Positions 1 to 9,200 of a stretch of 36,495 bases of DNA are shown here, one piece after another; positions within the stretch are counted from its first letter, which is position 1, and the number at the start of each line of letters is the position of its first letter. The translations under genes and the position numbers were made by a program. The notes under the pieces were generated by a model that saw only the letters and a list, made by a program, of their open reading frames with translations, did not search any database and was not told the origin of the DNA. Source of the stretch: SG8-4 sp964562575 (lineage in GTDB: Bacteria; Planctomycetota; Phycisphaerae; Sedimentisphaerales; Anaerobacaceae); NCBI GenBank assembly GCA_964562575.1, contig CAZLTY010000009.1, positions 1 to 36,495 of the forward strand, in the 5' to 3' direction.

Positions 1-469
1 AATCGACAACCACGGCATCTTTGGCGGCGAGTGAGATCCTGGTCGCAAGTGTGGCCTGTATGATTGAAAAGCCGAGTATGTTCAGGATATTGCTTTCCAG
101 CAACTGCGCGCAGATCAAAGGGCCCGCCACCTCCATGACAGGTTCATCCGGGAAGAACAGCGTTCCTTCAGGCAATGATCTTATTTTCACGCCAGGTTCA
201 AAAGTCGCGAGGTACTGCAGAAAGTCTTCCGTGAAAAGTTTTGTCGACCGCAGGTAGTCGATATTGCCCTGGGAGAATCTGAACTCGCGCAGCAATGATT
301 CGACCTCGTCAAGACCGGCCATCACGAAAAAGCCCCAGTTCTTGGGCAGCTTTCTGATGTAGACCTCGAAGTATGCCGTCTCGGCCATTCGCTTCCTGAA
401 ATAGACCTGAGCCATCGTCAGCTCGTAAAGGTCGGTGAAAAGCGCCGGGGTATCTTTCAACAGCCACAT
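1..469 (-). CDS. pncB: Nicotinate phosphoribosyltransferase, N-terminal part (runs off the left edge)
   Basis: Reverse-strand reading from ATG at 469 stays open for 156 codons to the window edge. The protein begins MWLLKDTPALFTDLYELTMA; the FTDLYELTMAQ segment is the classic N-terminal signature of nicotinate phosphoribosyltransferase, which couples nicotinate and PRPP to make nicotinate mononucleotide in the Preiss-Handler NAD salvage route. Further family-like stretches follow (YFEVYIRKLP, GFFVMAGLDEV, FPDEPVMEVAGP, QLLESNILN). The start overlaps the last 13 bases of the upstream nicotinamidase gene, so the two are almost certainly co-transcribed and translationally coupled, and they catalyse consecutive steps. 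The C-terminal part with most PRPP-binding residues lies outside the window. The family call is secure. Confidence 0.9.
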   Translation of the reverse strand, partial: MWLLKDTPALFTDLYELTMAQVYFRKRMAETAYFEVYIRKLPKNWGFFVMAGLDEVESLLREFRFSQGNIDYLRSTKLFTEDFLQYLATFEPGVKIRSLPEGTLFFPDEPVMEVAGPLICAQLLESNILNILGFSIIQATLATRISLAAKDAVVVD

Positions 470-1104
470 AGCAGCTTCTCCTTGACGGCACTGAACTCGG
501 CGACTCCAACGCCCATCTGTGCGTACTCATCGAATATCTCCCGCTCAGACCTTGCTCCGAGACCCTTGACGGCATCCTCTATAACGTGCAGCTCGATGTC
601 GCCGAAGCCGCTTAACCGGCGCACAACACAATCCACACAGAAATCGAGAGCGACGCCGAAGATGATCACCTTCTTGGGCTTGATCAGTTTCACAAGCTCG
701 CTGGTGTTGGGATTCGAGAAAACGTCAAGGGTGTTCTTTCTGATGACAACGTGAAACTGCTCTTTGCTGATGAGCTTGCGCAGGGCATCGGGTTCGCTCT
801 TTCCCGTTTCAACATACTCAATCGCCAATTTGCCAAGGAAGCCCACCCTTTCACTGCCGCTCTCGCCCGCCATGCAGTGCGGCGGAAAGGTCCGCTCGAA
901 ATCGGGAGTTTCGGAAATCTCATCGTCGCCTGCGCTGTGCCAGTCGATGTCGGCGATGATGGAATAGCCGCTATCCAGAGCGAACTTCCGCACTTCGCTT
1001 ACCTTGTCGATGATGGTCTCGGCGCCCGGAACGTATAGCCTGCCCTCGGACCGCATGAAGTCGAACTGCGTATCGACATCCCAAAAAACCGTACCTTCTT
1101 TCAT
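457..1104 (-). CDS. pncA: Nicotinamidase (isochorismatase-family cysteine hydrolase)
   Basis: A 215-residue isochorismatase-fold hydrolase, the normal length for PncA. The Asp-Lys-Cys catalytic triad is visible: D11 in DVDTQFDF, K123 in IRKNTLDVF and C156 in VALDFCVDC. The metal site appears as D54 and H56 (DIDWH) plus H76 (FPPHCMAGESG); the extra histidine some PncA proteins carry after DWH is replaced by acidic residues here, but the Pyrococcus-type D/H/H set is intact. It should deamidate nicotinamide to nicotinate, the substrate of the enzyme encoded next, whose start it overlaps by 13 bases. That neighbour is the main reason to prefer nicotinamidase over another isochorismatase-family hydrolase. 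A G-rich ribosome-binding site, AAAGGGGG, precedes the ATG. Confidence 0.85.
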   Translation of the reverse strand: MKEGTVFWDVDTQFDFMRSEGRLYVPGAETIIDKVSEVRKFALDSGYSIIADIDWHSAGDDEISETPDFERTFPPHCMAGESGSERVGFLGKLAIEYVETGKSEPDALRKLISKEQFHVVIRKNTLDVFSNPNTSELVKLIKPKKVIIFGVALDFCVDCVVRRLSGFGDIELHVIEDAVKGLGARSEREIFDEYAQMGVGVAEFSAVKEKLLCGC

Positions 1105-1108
1105 AGTT

Positions 1109-1124
1109 GGCCCCCTTTCGGGCC
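1109..1124 (-). promoter_or_regulatory. Short hairpin covering the pncA ribosome-binding site
   Basis: On the transcript strand the leader reads GGCCC, then GAAAGG, then GGGCC, just before the pncA ATG. The 5-bp G/C stem would place the purine-rich ribosome-binding site in its loop and 3' arm. This could dampen translation, but it may simply be a GC-rich leader; no known riboswitch is recognised. Confidence 0.25.
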
Positions 1125-1157
1125 CTCATAGATTACCTTCCGATGCCGGGCTCTGCA

Positions 1158-1170
1158 ACACCTAAGGTGT
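1158..1170. promoter_or_regulatory. Perfect 13-base dyad in the pncA / nan divergent intergenic region
   Basis: ACACCTAAGGTGT is a perfect inverted repeat with 6-base arms around one central base. It lies between the divergent pncAB and sialic-acid operons, 54 bases upstream of the pncA start and about 30 bases before the candidate nan -35. The position and symmetry suit a repressor operator, but no regulator gene is nearby to assign it to. Confidence 0.3.
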
Positions 1171-1200
1171 CCCATGGGGAGATACAGGACTATTTCATGT

Positions 1201-1229
1201 TTGTTCGACGCTGCTGGTTTTGGTATTAT
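1201..1229 (+). promoter_or_regulatory. Candidate sigma70-type promoter for the sialic-acid operon
   Basis: TTGTTC (1201-1206) and TATTAT (1224-1229) are separated by 17 bases, about 108 bases upstream of the chosen epimerase start. On the opposite strand 1225-1230 reads a perfect TATAAT that could serve pncAB, although no good -35 accompanies it. Pattern matching only. Confidence 0.35.
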
Positions 1230-1336
1230 AGTGCTCCCGATTGAAGATTCCCGTTTTTGCGCGGGTATGTGGTTTCAAAATAACAGGTTATGGTTTTGCC
1301 CGCAGGAATTCACTACGCTTCAAGGGTATTATCGCG

Positions 1337-2515
1337 ATGAGCATGACAAATATCGAAGGATACACAGACTTATATGAGAACGAGCTGTTTGAGAACGTGA
1401 TTGGCTTCTGGGAAGAACACTCAATTGACCCCGAGCACGGAGGCTATTTCACCTGCCTGGATCGCGAGGGGAAGGTCTACGATACCGACAAATTCATCTG
1501 GCTTCAGGCCCGTCAGGTCTGGACGTTTTCCATGTTGTACAATCGGCAGGAGAAGAAGTCCAAATGGCTCGATATTGCAACCTGCGGCGCCGATTTCCTC
1601 ACCCGGCACGGAATGGACGAGGCCGGCAACTGGTACTTCGCTCTCAACCGTCAGGCCCAGCCGCTGGTTCAGCCGTACAATATCTTCAGCGATTGTTTTG
1701 CGGCGATGGCGTTTAGCCAATACTACCTTGCGTGCGGCGATCCGAACGCCAGGAAGACCGCGATTGGAACCTATCGAAACATACTTCGGCGCAAAGACAA
1801 TCCGAAGGGCGGTTATTCCAAGGTTGTTGCCGCAACTCGACCGCTCAAATCACTGGCTATATCCATGATCCTGGCCAACCTGTCGCTTGAAATGGAGGAT
1901 CTGCTCGACGGCAATGAGCTGGATGCAGTGCTGGACGTTTGTGTGGGCGAAGTTATGGAGCTGTTTCTCGACGAGCAGTTGAACGTCCTGTTCGAGAATG
2001 TTTCGCCGGACGGTTCCCACCCTGATTGTTTCGAAGGGCGCTTGATTAATCCTGGTCACGGTATCGAAGCAATGTGGTTCATCATGGATATCGCCCGCCG
2101 CAGAAACGATCAGGAACTTATCAATAAGACTGTGGATGTGATTCTCGATACCCTCGACTTCGCCTGGGACGCCGAGTATGGTGGCATATTCTATTTCTTG
2201 GATGCTGAAGGCAAGCCGCCTTCGCAGCTTGAGTGGGACCAGAAACTGTGGTGGGTTCATTTAGAGACGCTTGTCGCTTTGTTGATGGGCTATCGTTCGA
2301 CGGGCAGCGACCGGTGCCGGCAATGGTTCGAGACGATTCATGGTTATGTCTGGAATCGCTTTCCCGATCCGCAGTATCGAGAGTGGTTCGGCTACCTGAA
2401 TCGTCGGGGCGAAAGACTGCTGGATTTGAAAGGCGGCAAGTGGAAGGGATGTTTCCACGTTCCCCGCGCGTTGTACCTGTGCTCCAAAGAGCTTAGAGGG
2501 TGTTTCAAAAGTTGA
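1337..2515 (+). CDS. N-acylglucosamine 2-epimerase (AGE/RnBP family)
   Basis: A 392-residue alpha/alpha-barrel epimerase with the family's usual length. Signature stretches are FWEEHSIDPEHGGYF near the N-terminus, KFIWLQARQVW, NIFSDCFAAMAFSQYY, NPGHGIEAMWF with H241, KLWWVHLETLVALLMGY and GCFHVPRALYLC with H374. The two histidines match the spacing of the catalytic pair known in cyanobacterial and mammalian AGE. The likely reaction is interconversion of N-acetylmannosamine and N-acetylglucosamine, since the next genes encode sialate lyase and a NanM-type mutarotase. I start it at ATG 1337 (another ATG at 1343) because an in-frame ATG at 1241 would add 32 residues unlike the family. The last eight codons, giving ELRGCFKS and the stop, largely lie in the left arm of an inverted-repeat element, so the C-terminus has probably been replaced. 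A cellobiose or other sugar epimerase activity cannot be excluded. Confidence 0.88.
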   Translation: MSMTNIEGYTDLYENELFENVIGFWEEHSIDPEHGGYFTCLDREGKVYDTDKFIWLQARQVWTFSMLYNRQEKKSKWLDIATCGADFLTRHGMDEAGNWYFALNRQAQPLVQPYNIFSDCFAAMAFSQYYLACGDPNARKTAIGTYRNILRRKDNPKGGYSKVVAATRPLKSLAISMILANLSLEMEDLLDGNELDAVLDVCVGEVMELFLDEQLNVLFENVSPDGSHPDCFEGRLINPGHGIEAMWFIMDIARRRNDQELINKTVDVILDTLDFAWDAEYGGIFYFLDAEGKPPSQLEWDQKLWWVHLETLVALLMGYRSTGSDRCRQWFETIHGYVWNRFPDPQYREWFGYLNRRGERLLDLKGGKWKGCFHVPRALYLCSKELRGCFKS

Positions 2516-2657
2516 TCGTCGGCCCGAGCCCGAGCGAAAAGCCCCAGGGCACGAAGGCCGAAGCAGGCGATGTTGGTTCTATCGTCGATGCAGGCCGACA
2601 AAGCCATGGGGCTTTGCAGCCGGGCGAAGCCAGAGCAACTTTTGAGACACCCTCTTA
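2494..2657. repeat. Palindromic structured element, copy 1 (164 bases)
   Basis: The outer arms are 2497-2514 (AGGGTGTTTCAAAAGTTG) and 2636-2653, which pair at 17 of 18 positions with one G/T wobble. An internal stem pairs 2538-2546 (AAAGCCCCA) with 2607-2615 (TGGGGCTTT) and extends through GGC/GCC. The central part (about 2556-2590) contains GGCCGAAGCAGGCGAT and TATCGTCGATG around a TTGGTT loop. The whole element aligns without a gap to 22484-22647. It lies between the epimerase and sialate lyase genes, overlapping the epimerase stop codon. TA lies at both ends and CTTAG flanks the element, either of which could be a target duplication. No open reading frame of its own is convincing. Confidence 0.85.
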
Positions 2658-2694
2658 GAAATTCGCAAGATATGAGAAAGGACCAATAGCTGAT

Positions 2695-3612
2695 ATGGAG
2701 AAACGTTTCACCGGACTTATCGCAGCGGTCTTCACACCGATGTGCGAGGATGGTTCACTGAATCTGAGCCAGGTTCGGCCCATCGTAGAGCATCTGATCA
2801 GAACTCAGGTAAACGGCATGTTCGTCTGCGGCACAACGGGTGAAGGGCCGTCGCTCTCGAGCGAAGAACGCCGCGCCACGGCGGCTGCATACGTCAAGGC
2901 AGCCGCCGGCAAGTTGCCTGTCATGGTCCAGGTCGGCCACAACAGCCTTGCCGAAGCGCAAGTTCTGGCGTCACACGCCCAGGCAATCGGCGCAGAGGCG
3001 ATTTCGGTGGTGCCGCCGACATACTTCAAGTTCGAGGCAATAAAGACCCTGGTTGATTGTCTGGCAGAGGTCTCATCGGCGGCACCGCAGTTGCCGCTGT
3101 TTTACTATCACATTCCTTCGGTGACCGGCATGGATTTCGACATGGTCGAATTCTTTCGCCAGGCGAGCGGACGTTTGCCGGCTCTGGCGGGGATAAAGTT
3201 CAGCGATTCTGCCATCCCTAAGTTCCAGGCGGCTGCGGAATTCGAGAATCGGCGGTTCGATGTCTTGTTCGGCAGCGATGAGATGCTGCTCAGCGGCCTC
3301 TGCGCCGGCGCGACGGGCGCTGTGGGCAGCACGTATAATTTTGCCGGGCCTTTGTATCGGCGGCTCATCGATGCCTTCGGTCGCGGTGATATCGGTGAGG
3401 CCCGAAAATACCAGGCTTTGTCGGTCGAGATGGTGCGTGTTCTCTGTCGATACGGCATCCGTCCTGCTCTCAAGGCTGTTATGAAATTGATCGGCCTGGA
3501 CTGTGGTCCTGTCAGACTGCCGCTTGAAGCACTGACGGAAGATCAACTGCAGGCCATGAAGGAGGAACTCGCCGCGATCGGCTTTTTCGATTGGACTCTG
3601 TATAATGAGTGA
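2695..3612 (+). CDS. nanA: N-acetylneuraminate lyase (DHDPS/NAL aldolase family)
   Basis: A 305-residue TIM-barrel class I aldolase. The substrate carboxylate loop GTTGE is at 46-50, the catalytic tyrosine is Y138 in YYHIP, and the Schiff-base lysine is K168 in GIKFSD. The stretch GATGAVGSTYNFAGP near residue 205 is typical of sialate lyases rather than dihydrodipicolinate synthases. It should cleave N-acetylneuraminate to N-acetylmannosamine and pyruvate in the cytoplasm, feeding the epimerase encoded upstream. The gene starts 37 bases after the palindromic element and ends 27 bases before the transporter fusion. The upstream ribosome-binding site (AAGGA, 12-base spacing) is mediocre, so translation may depend on the transcript leader formed by the element. 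Other NAL-family activities such as 2-keto-3-deoxy acid aldolase are less likely in this context. Confidence 0.9.
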   Translation: MEKRFTGLIAAVFTPMCEDGSLNLSQVRPIVEHLIRTQVNGMFVCGTTGEGPSLSSEERRATAAAYVKAAAGKLPVMVQVGHNSLAEAQVLASHAQAIGAEAISVVPPTYFKFEAIKTLVDCLAEVSSAAPQLPLFYYHIPSVTGMDFDMVEFFRQASGRLPALAGIKFSDSAIPKFQAAAEFENRRFDVLFGSDEMLLSGLCAGATGAVGSTYNFAGPLYRRLIDAFGRGDIGEARKYQALSVEMVRVLCRYGIRPALKAVMKLIGLDCGPVRLPLEALTEDQLQAMKEELAAIGFFDWTLYNE

Positions 3613-3639
3613 TAACGTTCCCCGACAACGGAGGCAGCA

Positions 3640-6228
3640 ATGAAGTACCGTACTCTGATTATGCTGGTTGCTTTGATATTTGCCGGCGCCGATTCGAGAG
3701 TTGATGATGCTCAGTCGCAGATTCTCCAGTGGGAGCAACTGCCTGATTTGCCTGATTCACTCGGCGTCGCCGGCGCATTCTCCGGCATCAGCGCAGATGT
3801 ATTGATAGTCGCCGGCGGGGCCAACTTTCCGGAGCCTCTATTCAAAGACGGGCAGGTCAACCCATTGGCCAAAAAGATCTGGTGGGACCGGATACATGTC
3901 CTTGTCAGCCGCGATGCGCAGTGGCAAACACCCGGGGCATTGCCGCGGTCTCTGGCTTATGGAGCTTCGGTCACCACAGCCAAAGGCCTGATCTGCATCG
4001 GGGGCAGTGACGCTGAGAAACACTATTCGGATGTGTTCATATTGGCCTGGACGGACGGCAAGATCGAGCGGAAGGATCTGCCGGCTCTCCCGAAGCCGTG
4101 TGCCAACACCGCCGCGGTACTGTTGGGTACGACCATATATGTCGCCGGCGGACAGCAGTCGCCCGACGCCAAGAAAGCGATGAATAATTTCTGGGCCCTT
4201 GACCTTTCGCGGGATGATCCGCAGTGGGCCGAGCTTGAGCCGTGGCCCGGACCCGAGCGGATCCTGCCTGCTGTCGCCGTCCAAGACGGCTCCTTCTTTC
4301 TGTTCAGCGGGTGCAGACTACTCGCCGACGAAGACGGAAACATCGAGCGCCAATACCTGACCGACGGATATCGCTTCACGCCGGGTGACGGCGGCGCTGT
4401 TGCGGGACGATGGAAACAAATAGCCGATGTCCCTACGCCTGTGGTGGCCGCCCCGACGCCTGCCGTATCTGCGGGCCAAAGCCACATTCTCGTTTTCGGT
4501 GGAGACCACGGCAGATACGCCAAGAGGAATCTGGAGCTTATGGACAGCCATCCGGGATTCAGCACGGACATCCTGGCGTACCATACGATAACCGACACTT
4601 GGACGAAGGCGGGGACACTGCCCGCAGGACACGTGACCGCCGCCGCGGTCAGGTGGGGCGAGAAGATCGTGATTCCATCGGGAGAGATCCGGCCCGGCAC
4701 GCGGTCGCCCAGGGTTTTGTCCGGCACATTCGACCAGATTCGTTCGGGTTTTAGCTGGGTCGATTACCTTTCCTGGGGCATCTACCTGATCGTCATTCTG
4801 TGCATCGGGATCTATTTCGCCAGACGCGAGAAGGGGACCGACGACTTCTTCTTCGGGGGCCGGCGCGTGTGCTGGTGGGCCGCGGGGATCAGCATCTTCG
4901 GGACCCAGCTCAGCGCCATAACGTTCATGGCGATACCGGCGAAAGTCTACGCCACCGATTGGGTCTATATTCTGGCTCAGGCGACTATTATCATGGTCGC
5001 CCCGATCGTCGTTTTCTTCTACCTTCCGTTCTTCAGGCGGCTCAACATCTCCACGGCCTACGAGTACCTGGAAAGACGCTTCAATGTCGCACTGCGTCTA
5101 TTCGGCGGAGCGGCATTTTGCCTGATGCAGTTGGGACGCATGGGGATCGTCCTGTTCCTGCCCGCGGTCGCATTGGCAACGGTGACAGACTTCAACGTCT
5201 ACACCTGCATCCTGGTCATGGGGATCTTCTGCACGATCTACACCGTCATGGGTGGGATCGAAGCTGTAATCTGGACCGACGTGATTCAAGTCTTTGTGCT
5301 GATGGGCGGGGCGCTGCTCTGTGTGGTGGTCATCGCTTTGAAGGTGGACGGAGGTCTGGCCGGGATCGTCGATATGGGACGGCAGGCCGGCAAGTTCCAT
5401 GCCGTGAATCTGACCTGGGACTATGCCGCCGCCGCCGTCTGGGTCGTGGTAATGGGCAATCTGATGAGCAATCTCGTGCCGTATTCGGCCGACCAGACCG
5501 TGATTCAGCGATACCTCACAACACCGACCGAGAAGCAGGCCGCCCGGGCGATTTGGACCAACGCCGTATTGACGGTGCCGGCGGCATTGATCTTCTTCTT
5601 TCTTGGCACCGCCTTGTATGCCTTCTACAAAAGCCGGCCCGAAAATCTGAATCCGACTGTTAGCACCGATGCCATTCTCCCCTGGTTTGTAGTCCGCGAG
5701 CTGCCTGTCGGAATAGCGGGCGTGGTCCTGGCAGCCATTTTCGCCGCGGCGATGTCCAGCCTCGATAGCAGCATGAACAGCATGGCGACTGTGCTCGTCA
5801 CCGATTTCTATCATCGGTTCAAGCCGGGGTCGACCGATCGTGCGCGGTTGAAGCTCGCCCGGATAATAACGATAGTTCTCGGCATATTCGGCACCGGATG
5901 CGCGCTGCTGATGGCCACGTACCCGATAAAGTCGCTATGGGATTTCTTCCTCGCTCTGCTGGGTTTGCTCGGCGGCGGTTTGGCCGGATTGTTCATACTG
6001 GGAATCTTCACACGCCGGGCCAACAGCGCCGGAGCAGTCATCGGAGTGATTTGCAGCACGGCAATACTCTTCTATGTCCAGCGATACACGGACGTACATT
6101 TCTTCCTCTACGGCGGGATCGGCATCGCCACGTGCGCCGCGGTCGGCTATCTCGCAAGCCTGCTTATCCCATCGTCAAAATCGCGTCCGGACAATCTCAC
6201 AATTCACACACTCACAGGACACGAATAG
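3640..6228 (+). CDS. NanM-like kelch mutarotase fused to a sodium/solute symporter
   Basis: An 862-residue fusion. A hydrophobic leader (LIMLVALIFAGA) is followed by a six-bladed kelch-type propeller at about 25-355, with recurrent blade motifs such as VLIVAGGANFP, GLICIGGSDAE, TIYVAGGQ, ILVFGGDHG and KIVIPSGE. This matches the cyclically permuted mutarotase family of N-acetylneuraminate epimerase (NanM). From about residue 373 it becomes an SSS-family symporter with many membrane helices, starting WVDYLSWGIYLIVILCIGIYFARREKGTDDFFFGGRR, split here as WVDYLSWGIYL and TDDFFFGGRR, and including AAAMSSLDSSMNSM. Established roles: NanM speeds alpha-to-beta anomerisation of sialic acid outside the cytoplasm, and SSS carriers import sialic acid with sodium. 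The fusion would hand the right anomer straight to the carrier. A strong GGAGG ribosome-binding site supports the start. Substrate is inferred from the neighbours. Confidence 0.88.
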   Translation: MKYRTLIMLVALIFAGADSRVDDAQSQILQWEQLPDLPDSLGVAGAFSGISADVLIVAGGANFPEPLFKDGQVNPLAKKIWWDRIHVLVSRDAQWQTPGALPRSLAYGASVTTAKGLICIGGSDAEKHYSDVFILAWTDGKIERKDLPALPKPCANTAAVLLGTTIYVAGGQQSPDAKKAMNNFWALDLSRDDPQWAELEPWPGPERILPAVAVQDGSFFLFSGCRLLADEDGNIERQYLTDGYRFTPGDGGAVAGRWKQIADVPTPVVAAPTPAVSAGQSHILVFGGDHGRYAKRNLELMDSHPGFSTDILAYHTITDTWTKAGTLPAGHVTAAAVRWGEKIVIPSGEIRPGTRSPRVLSGTFDQIRSGFSWVDYLSWGIYLIVILCIGIYFARREKGTDDFFFGGRRVCWWAAGISIFGTQLSAITFMAIPAKVYATDWVYILAQATIIMVAPIVVFFYLPFFRRLNISTAYEYLERRFNVALRLFGGAAFCLMQLGRMGIVLFLPAVALATVTDFNVYTCILVMGIFCTIYTVMGGIEAVIWTDVIQVFVLMGGALLCVVVIALKVDGGLAGIVDMGRQAGKFHAVNLTWDYAAAAVWVVVMGNLMSNLVPYSADQTVIQRYLTTPTEKQAARAIWTNAVLTVPAALIFFFLGTALYAFYKSRPENLNPTVSTDAILPWFVVRELPVGIAGVVLAAIFAAAMSSLDSSMNSMATVLVTDFYHRFKPGSTDRARLKLARIITIVLGIFGTGCALLMATYPIKSLWDFFLALLGLLGGGLAGLFILGIFTRRANSAGAVIGVICSTAILFYVQRYTDVHFFLYGGIGIATCAAVGYLASLLIPSSKSRPDNLTIHTLTGHE

Positions 6229-6242
6229 GCAAGGGCACCGTT

Positions 6243-9200
6243 TCACTCTTTTGCCCCGTGCTTGCGGAGCAATTCGATGATTTTCAAGTGGCCATGTTTC
6301 TTGGCTAAATCTAACACTGTTTCTCCATTAGATTTTGTGGCATTAACATCGGCGCCTTTGTCCAGAAGCAGTTTCACTGCTTCAATGTGTCCTTGCTGGC
6401 AAGCCCTGTGCAATGGAGTCCTACCTCCGGAGTCGAATGGTGCGTTCACCGCTGCTTTTGCATTCACCTCGGCCCCTTTGCTCAGGAGCAGTCCAATCAT
6501 GTCTATCCCTCCATGGTAGCTCGCGCCATGCAATGGAGTTTGGCGATGATGATCCTTGCTGTTCACATCCGCACCCTTATCGAGGGTGAGTCTCGTTATG
6601 TCGCGGTAATTGTGCAGGACTGCCCAATACGTGGGTATGCGTCCCGTGCTGTCCTGGATGTCCAGGTCTGCCCCCCTGGCCAACAGATCCTTCACCAGCT
6701 GGAGTTGTCCCTTCCTGCAGGCCCAGTGCAAAGCACTCCACCCGAAGTTGTCCTGCAGATTTACATTACTTCCTTTGTCCAGAAGGAATTTGACCACATC
6801 CGTGCGACTACCACATATCGCTATATGCAGCAGTATCTGCCCTCCTGGATTTCGCAGGTGAATATCACCTCCTTTGTCCAGGAACTCCTCAACTTTGCGG
6901 AGTTCCCCAAAGTACGCGTCGATGTGTGGAGGCGAATGTTCTGCCCCTCTCTCAATGAGGAGTCTTATCATTTCATTCTGACCAGCGCTCATGGCCATCA
7001 CGATCGGGGTGAATCCTTTGCGCTTCGCATGGATATCGGCTCCATGCTTGAGCAGGACATCCAATATCTCCTTGCGTCCCCCCTTGATGGAAAGGTGGAG
7101 TGGCGTCTCGTTGATATTACTCCTGGGGGTCAGTTTGGCACCCTTGGATAAAAGCAATTCAACTACCTTGGTTCTACCAGTGTAAGTGGCGACATGCAGT
7201 GGAGTCCAACCCCCATCGTTCTCAGCTTGAATGTCAGCTCCTTTGGCCAGGAGGAATTCTGCCATCTCAAAGTTGCCTTGCGCACAGGCCATCCACAATG
7301 CTGTGTCGTTTCCTCCTCTGTTTCTACCGTTGACATCAGCTCCGTGGGCCAACAGCATTTCGACCATATTGCTACGACCATTCTGGACTGCCCAGAACAA
7401 GGGTGTACGGCCGTTTCCATCCTTTATGCTAACATCGGCCCCGTTAGCAATGAGCAGTTCTGCAACATCTTTCTGATCTCCGGCAGCCGCTGTGCGCAAA
7501 GGCGTGCCAAAACGACTCCACCGGGCATTAATATCCGCTCCACCATTGATCAATGCCTTTACCTTCTCAATGTCTCCCAGATAAGCAACTAAGTGAATAG
7601 ATGGTATTTCAGCGCCGTGGGATGCCAGGAGTCTGACGACCTCCGTTCGAACAGATCCCGAGTGGTTTATGGCAAGCTGGATCGGTGTGATACCGTCCTT
7701 GTCCTTACAGTTCACATCCGCCCCTTTAGAGAGGAGTAACTGCATTACCTCTTTTGAACCCTTGTAAGCTGCCCAATGCAGGGGTTTCCAGCCTCCGCTG
7801 TCTGGGCGATTGGGATCCATACCCTTATCAATGAAAAGTTCGACTAGCTCGACTTTGTTGTACTCGACTGCTTCTACCACAGGGCTCTCACCCCAATTGG
7901 TCTCCGCATACATATCGGCTCCCGCGTCTATCAGCAGTGCAGCAATCGCTACTGCTACCGGGTTTTTCCCCCAAGTCACCGGGCTCAACGGTGTATAACC
8001 CCCCTTGCCCTTTGCTGTAACATTAGCGTCATGGGCAATGAGAAGCTCCACCATCTCCTTCTGTTCATGCTGTGCGGCCACGTGCAGGGGTGTCCAGCCT
8101 GTATCGGCTCTGCCGGAGACATTGGCACCATTCTTGATGAGCAATTCAGCAGTGTCTTTGTGGCCGTGAGCTACAGCCCAGTGCAAGGCCGTGCGGCCCT
8201 TGCCGGCACCTTTCGCATTCACATCTGCCCCCTCCCGAATGAGCTTACTTACTCTTTCGGTGTCTCCAAAACACGCCGCCAGCTTCATGGGCAGGACTTT
8301 GGCGCCTTTTTGGATAAGCAATTCAACGACATCTCTGTGGCCACTCTTCATGGCAAACCACACTGGCTTTGCCCCGCCGCCATGCACATTGATATCAGCC
8401 CCCCTGGTAATGAGAAACTCAACCGTATCCTTGTGGCCCTCTCTGGCGGCAAGGTGGAGCGGCGTCATACCTTTCTCGCTCCTTGTATCGATGCCCGAAC
8501 CCTTCGCAAGAAGTAGCTTGATCTGTTCGAGATCGCCGTCAGCCGTAGCTTCGTGCAGAGACTTGGCGGATACTTCCTTGTCTTCGGTAGCGACGTCAGC
8601 ATTGGGTTCGCTCGACTTTTCAGCTCTTGCCATCGGCAGAAGTGCTGCGCTTAGGATGATGACCGTAAGCAAACCGCCGATCCCCAATTTTGCGCTACTC
8701 GGAAACGGGTGGCTTGTGATATGCTTTATTCGGCCTATCAGGGCTTTTCTTGATTCCACGACTCCTGTCAATCTTAGACTCAGCGCGGGGCTGCCGAAAG
8801 CCAGCTTTGATATATTGACCAACGTCCTGGGATACTCCTCAGCCTGGTCGCCCATGGTCACCAATACCATCTCATCGACTGCTTGCTCTCTGACCTTGCG
8901 GATGATGGCGTTTGCCACCCAGAGCAGAGGGTTATAGATGTAGATGATCTGGACAATCGCCTGGATCGAATTGACCCACAAATCGGCTCGCTTAATGTGA
9001 GCAAGCTCGTGCAGCAGAATCGATTTCAAATGCCGCGGGTTTATCTCATCCGGTAGACCTTTGGGAATCAGAATCGTCGGTCTGAGTAGGCCGCAGACTG
9101 AGGGGCTCACGGCCGAGGTGGAAAGCCTGAGAGCTATCTTCTTGCCGATCCCCATTTGCTCGCGCGCACGCTCCAGGGTATTCATAATCGCGTCACTTGC

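Noticed and set aside
2427..2607. Reverse-strand frames across the two elements giving similar peptides (IDDRTNIACF and IDDTTNIACF)
   Set aside because: The similarity follows from the conserved DNA centre. The frames lack ribosome-binding sites, extend into genes on the other strand, and codon-position change is not protein-like.
6243..8600. DNA-level tandem repeat or CRISPR-like array
   Set aside because: The roughly 99-base periodicity comes from diverged 33-residue ankyrin repeats; spacing varies and no identical repeat-spacer pattern exists.
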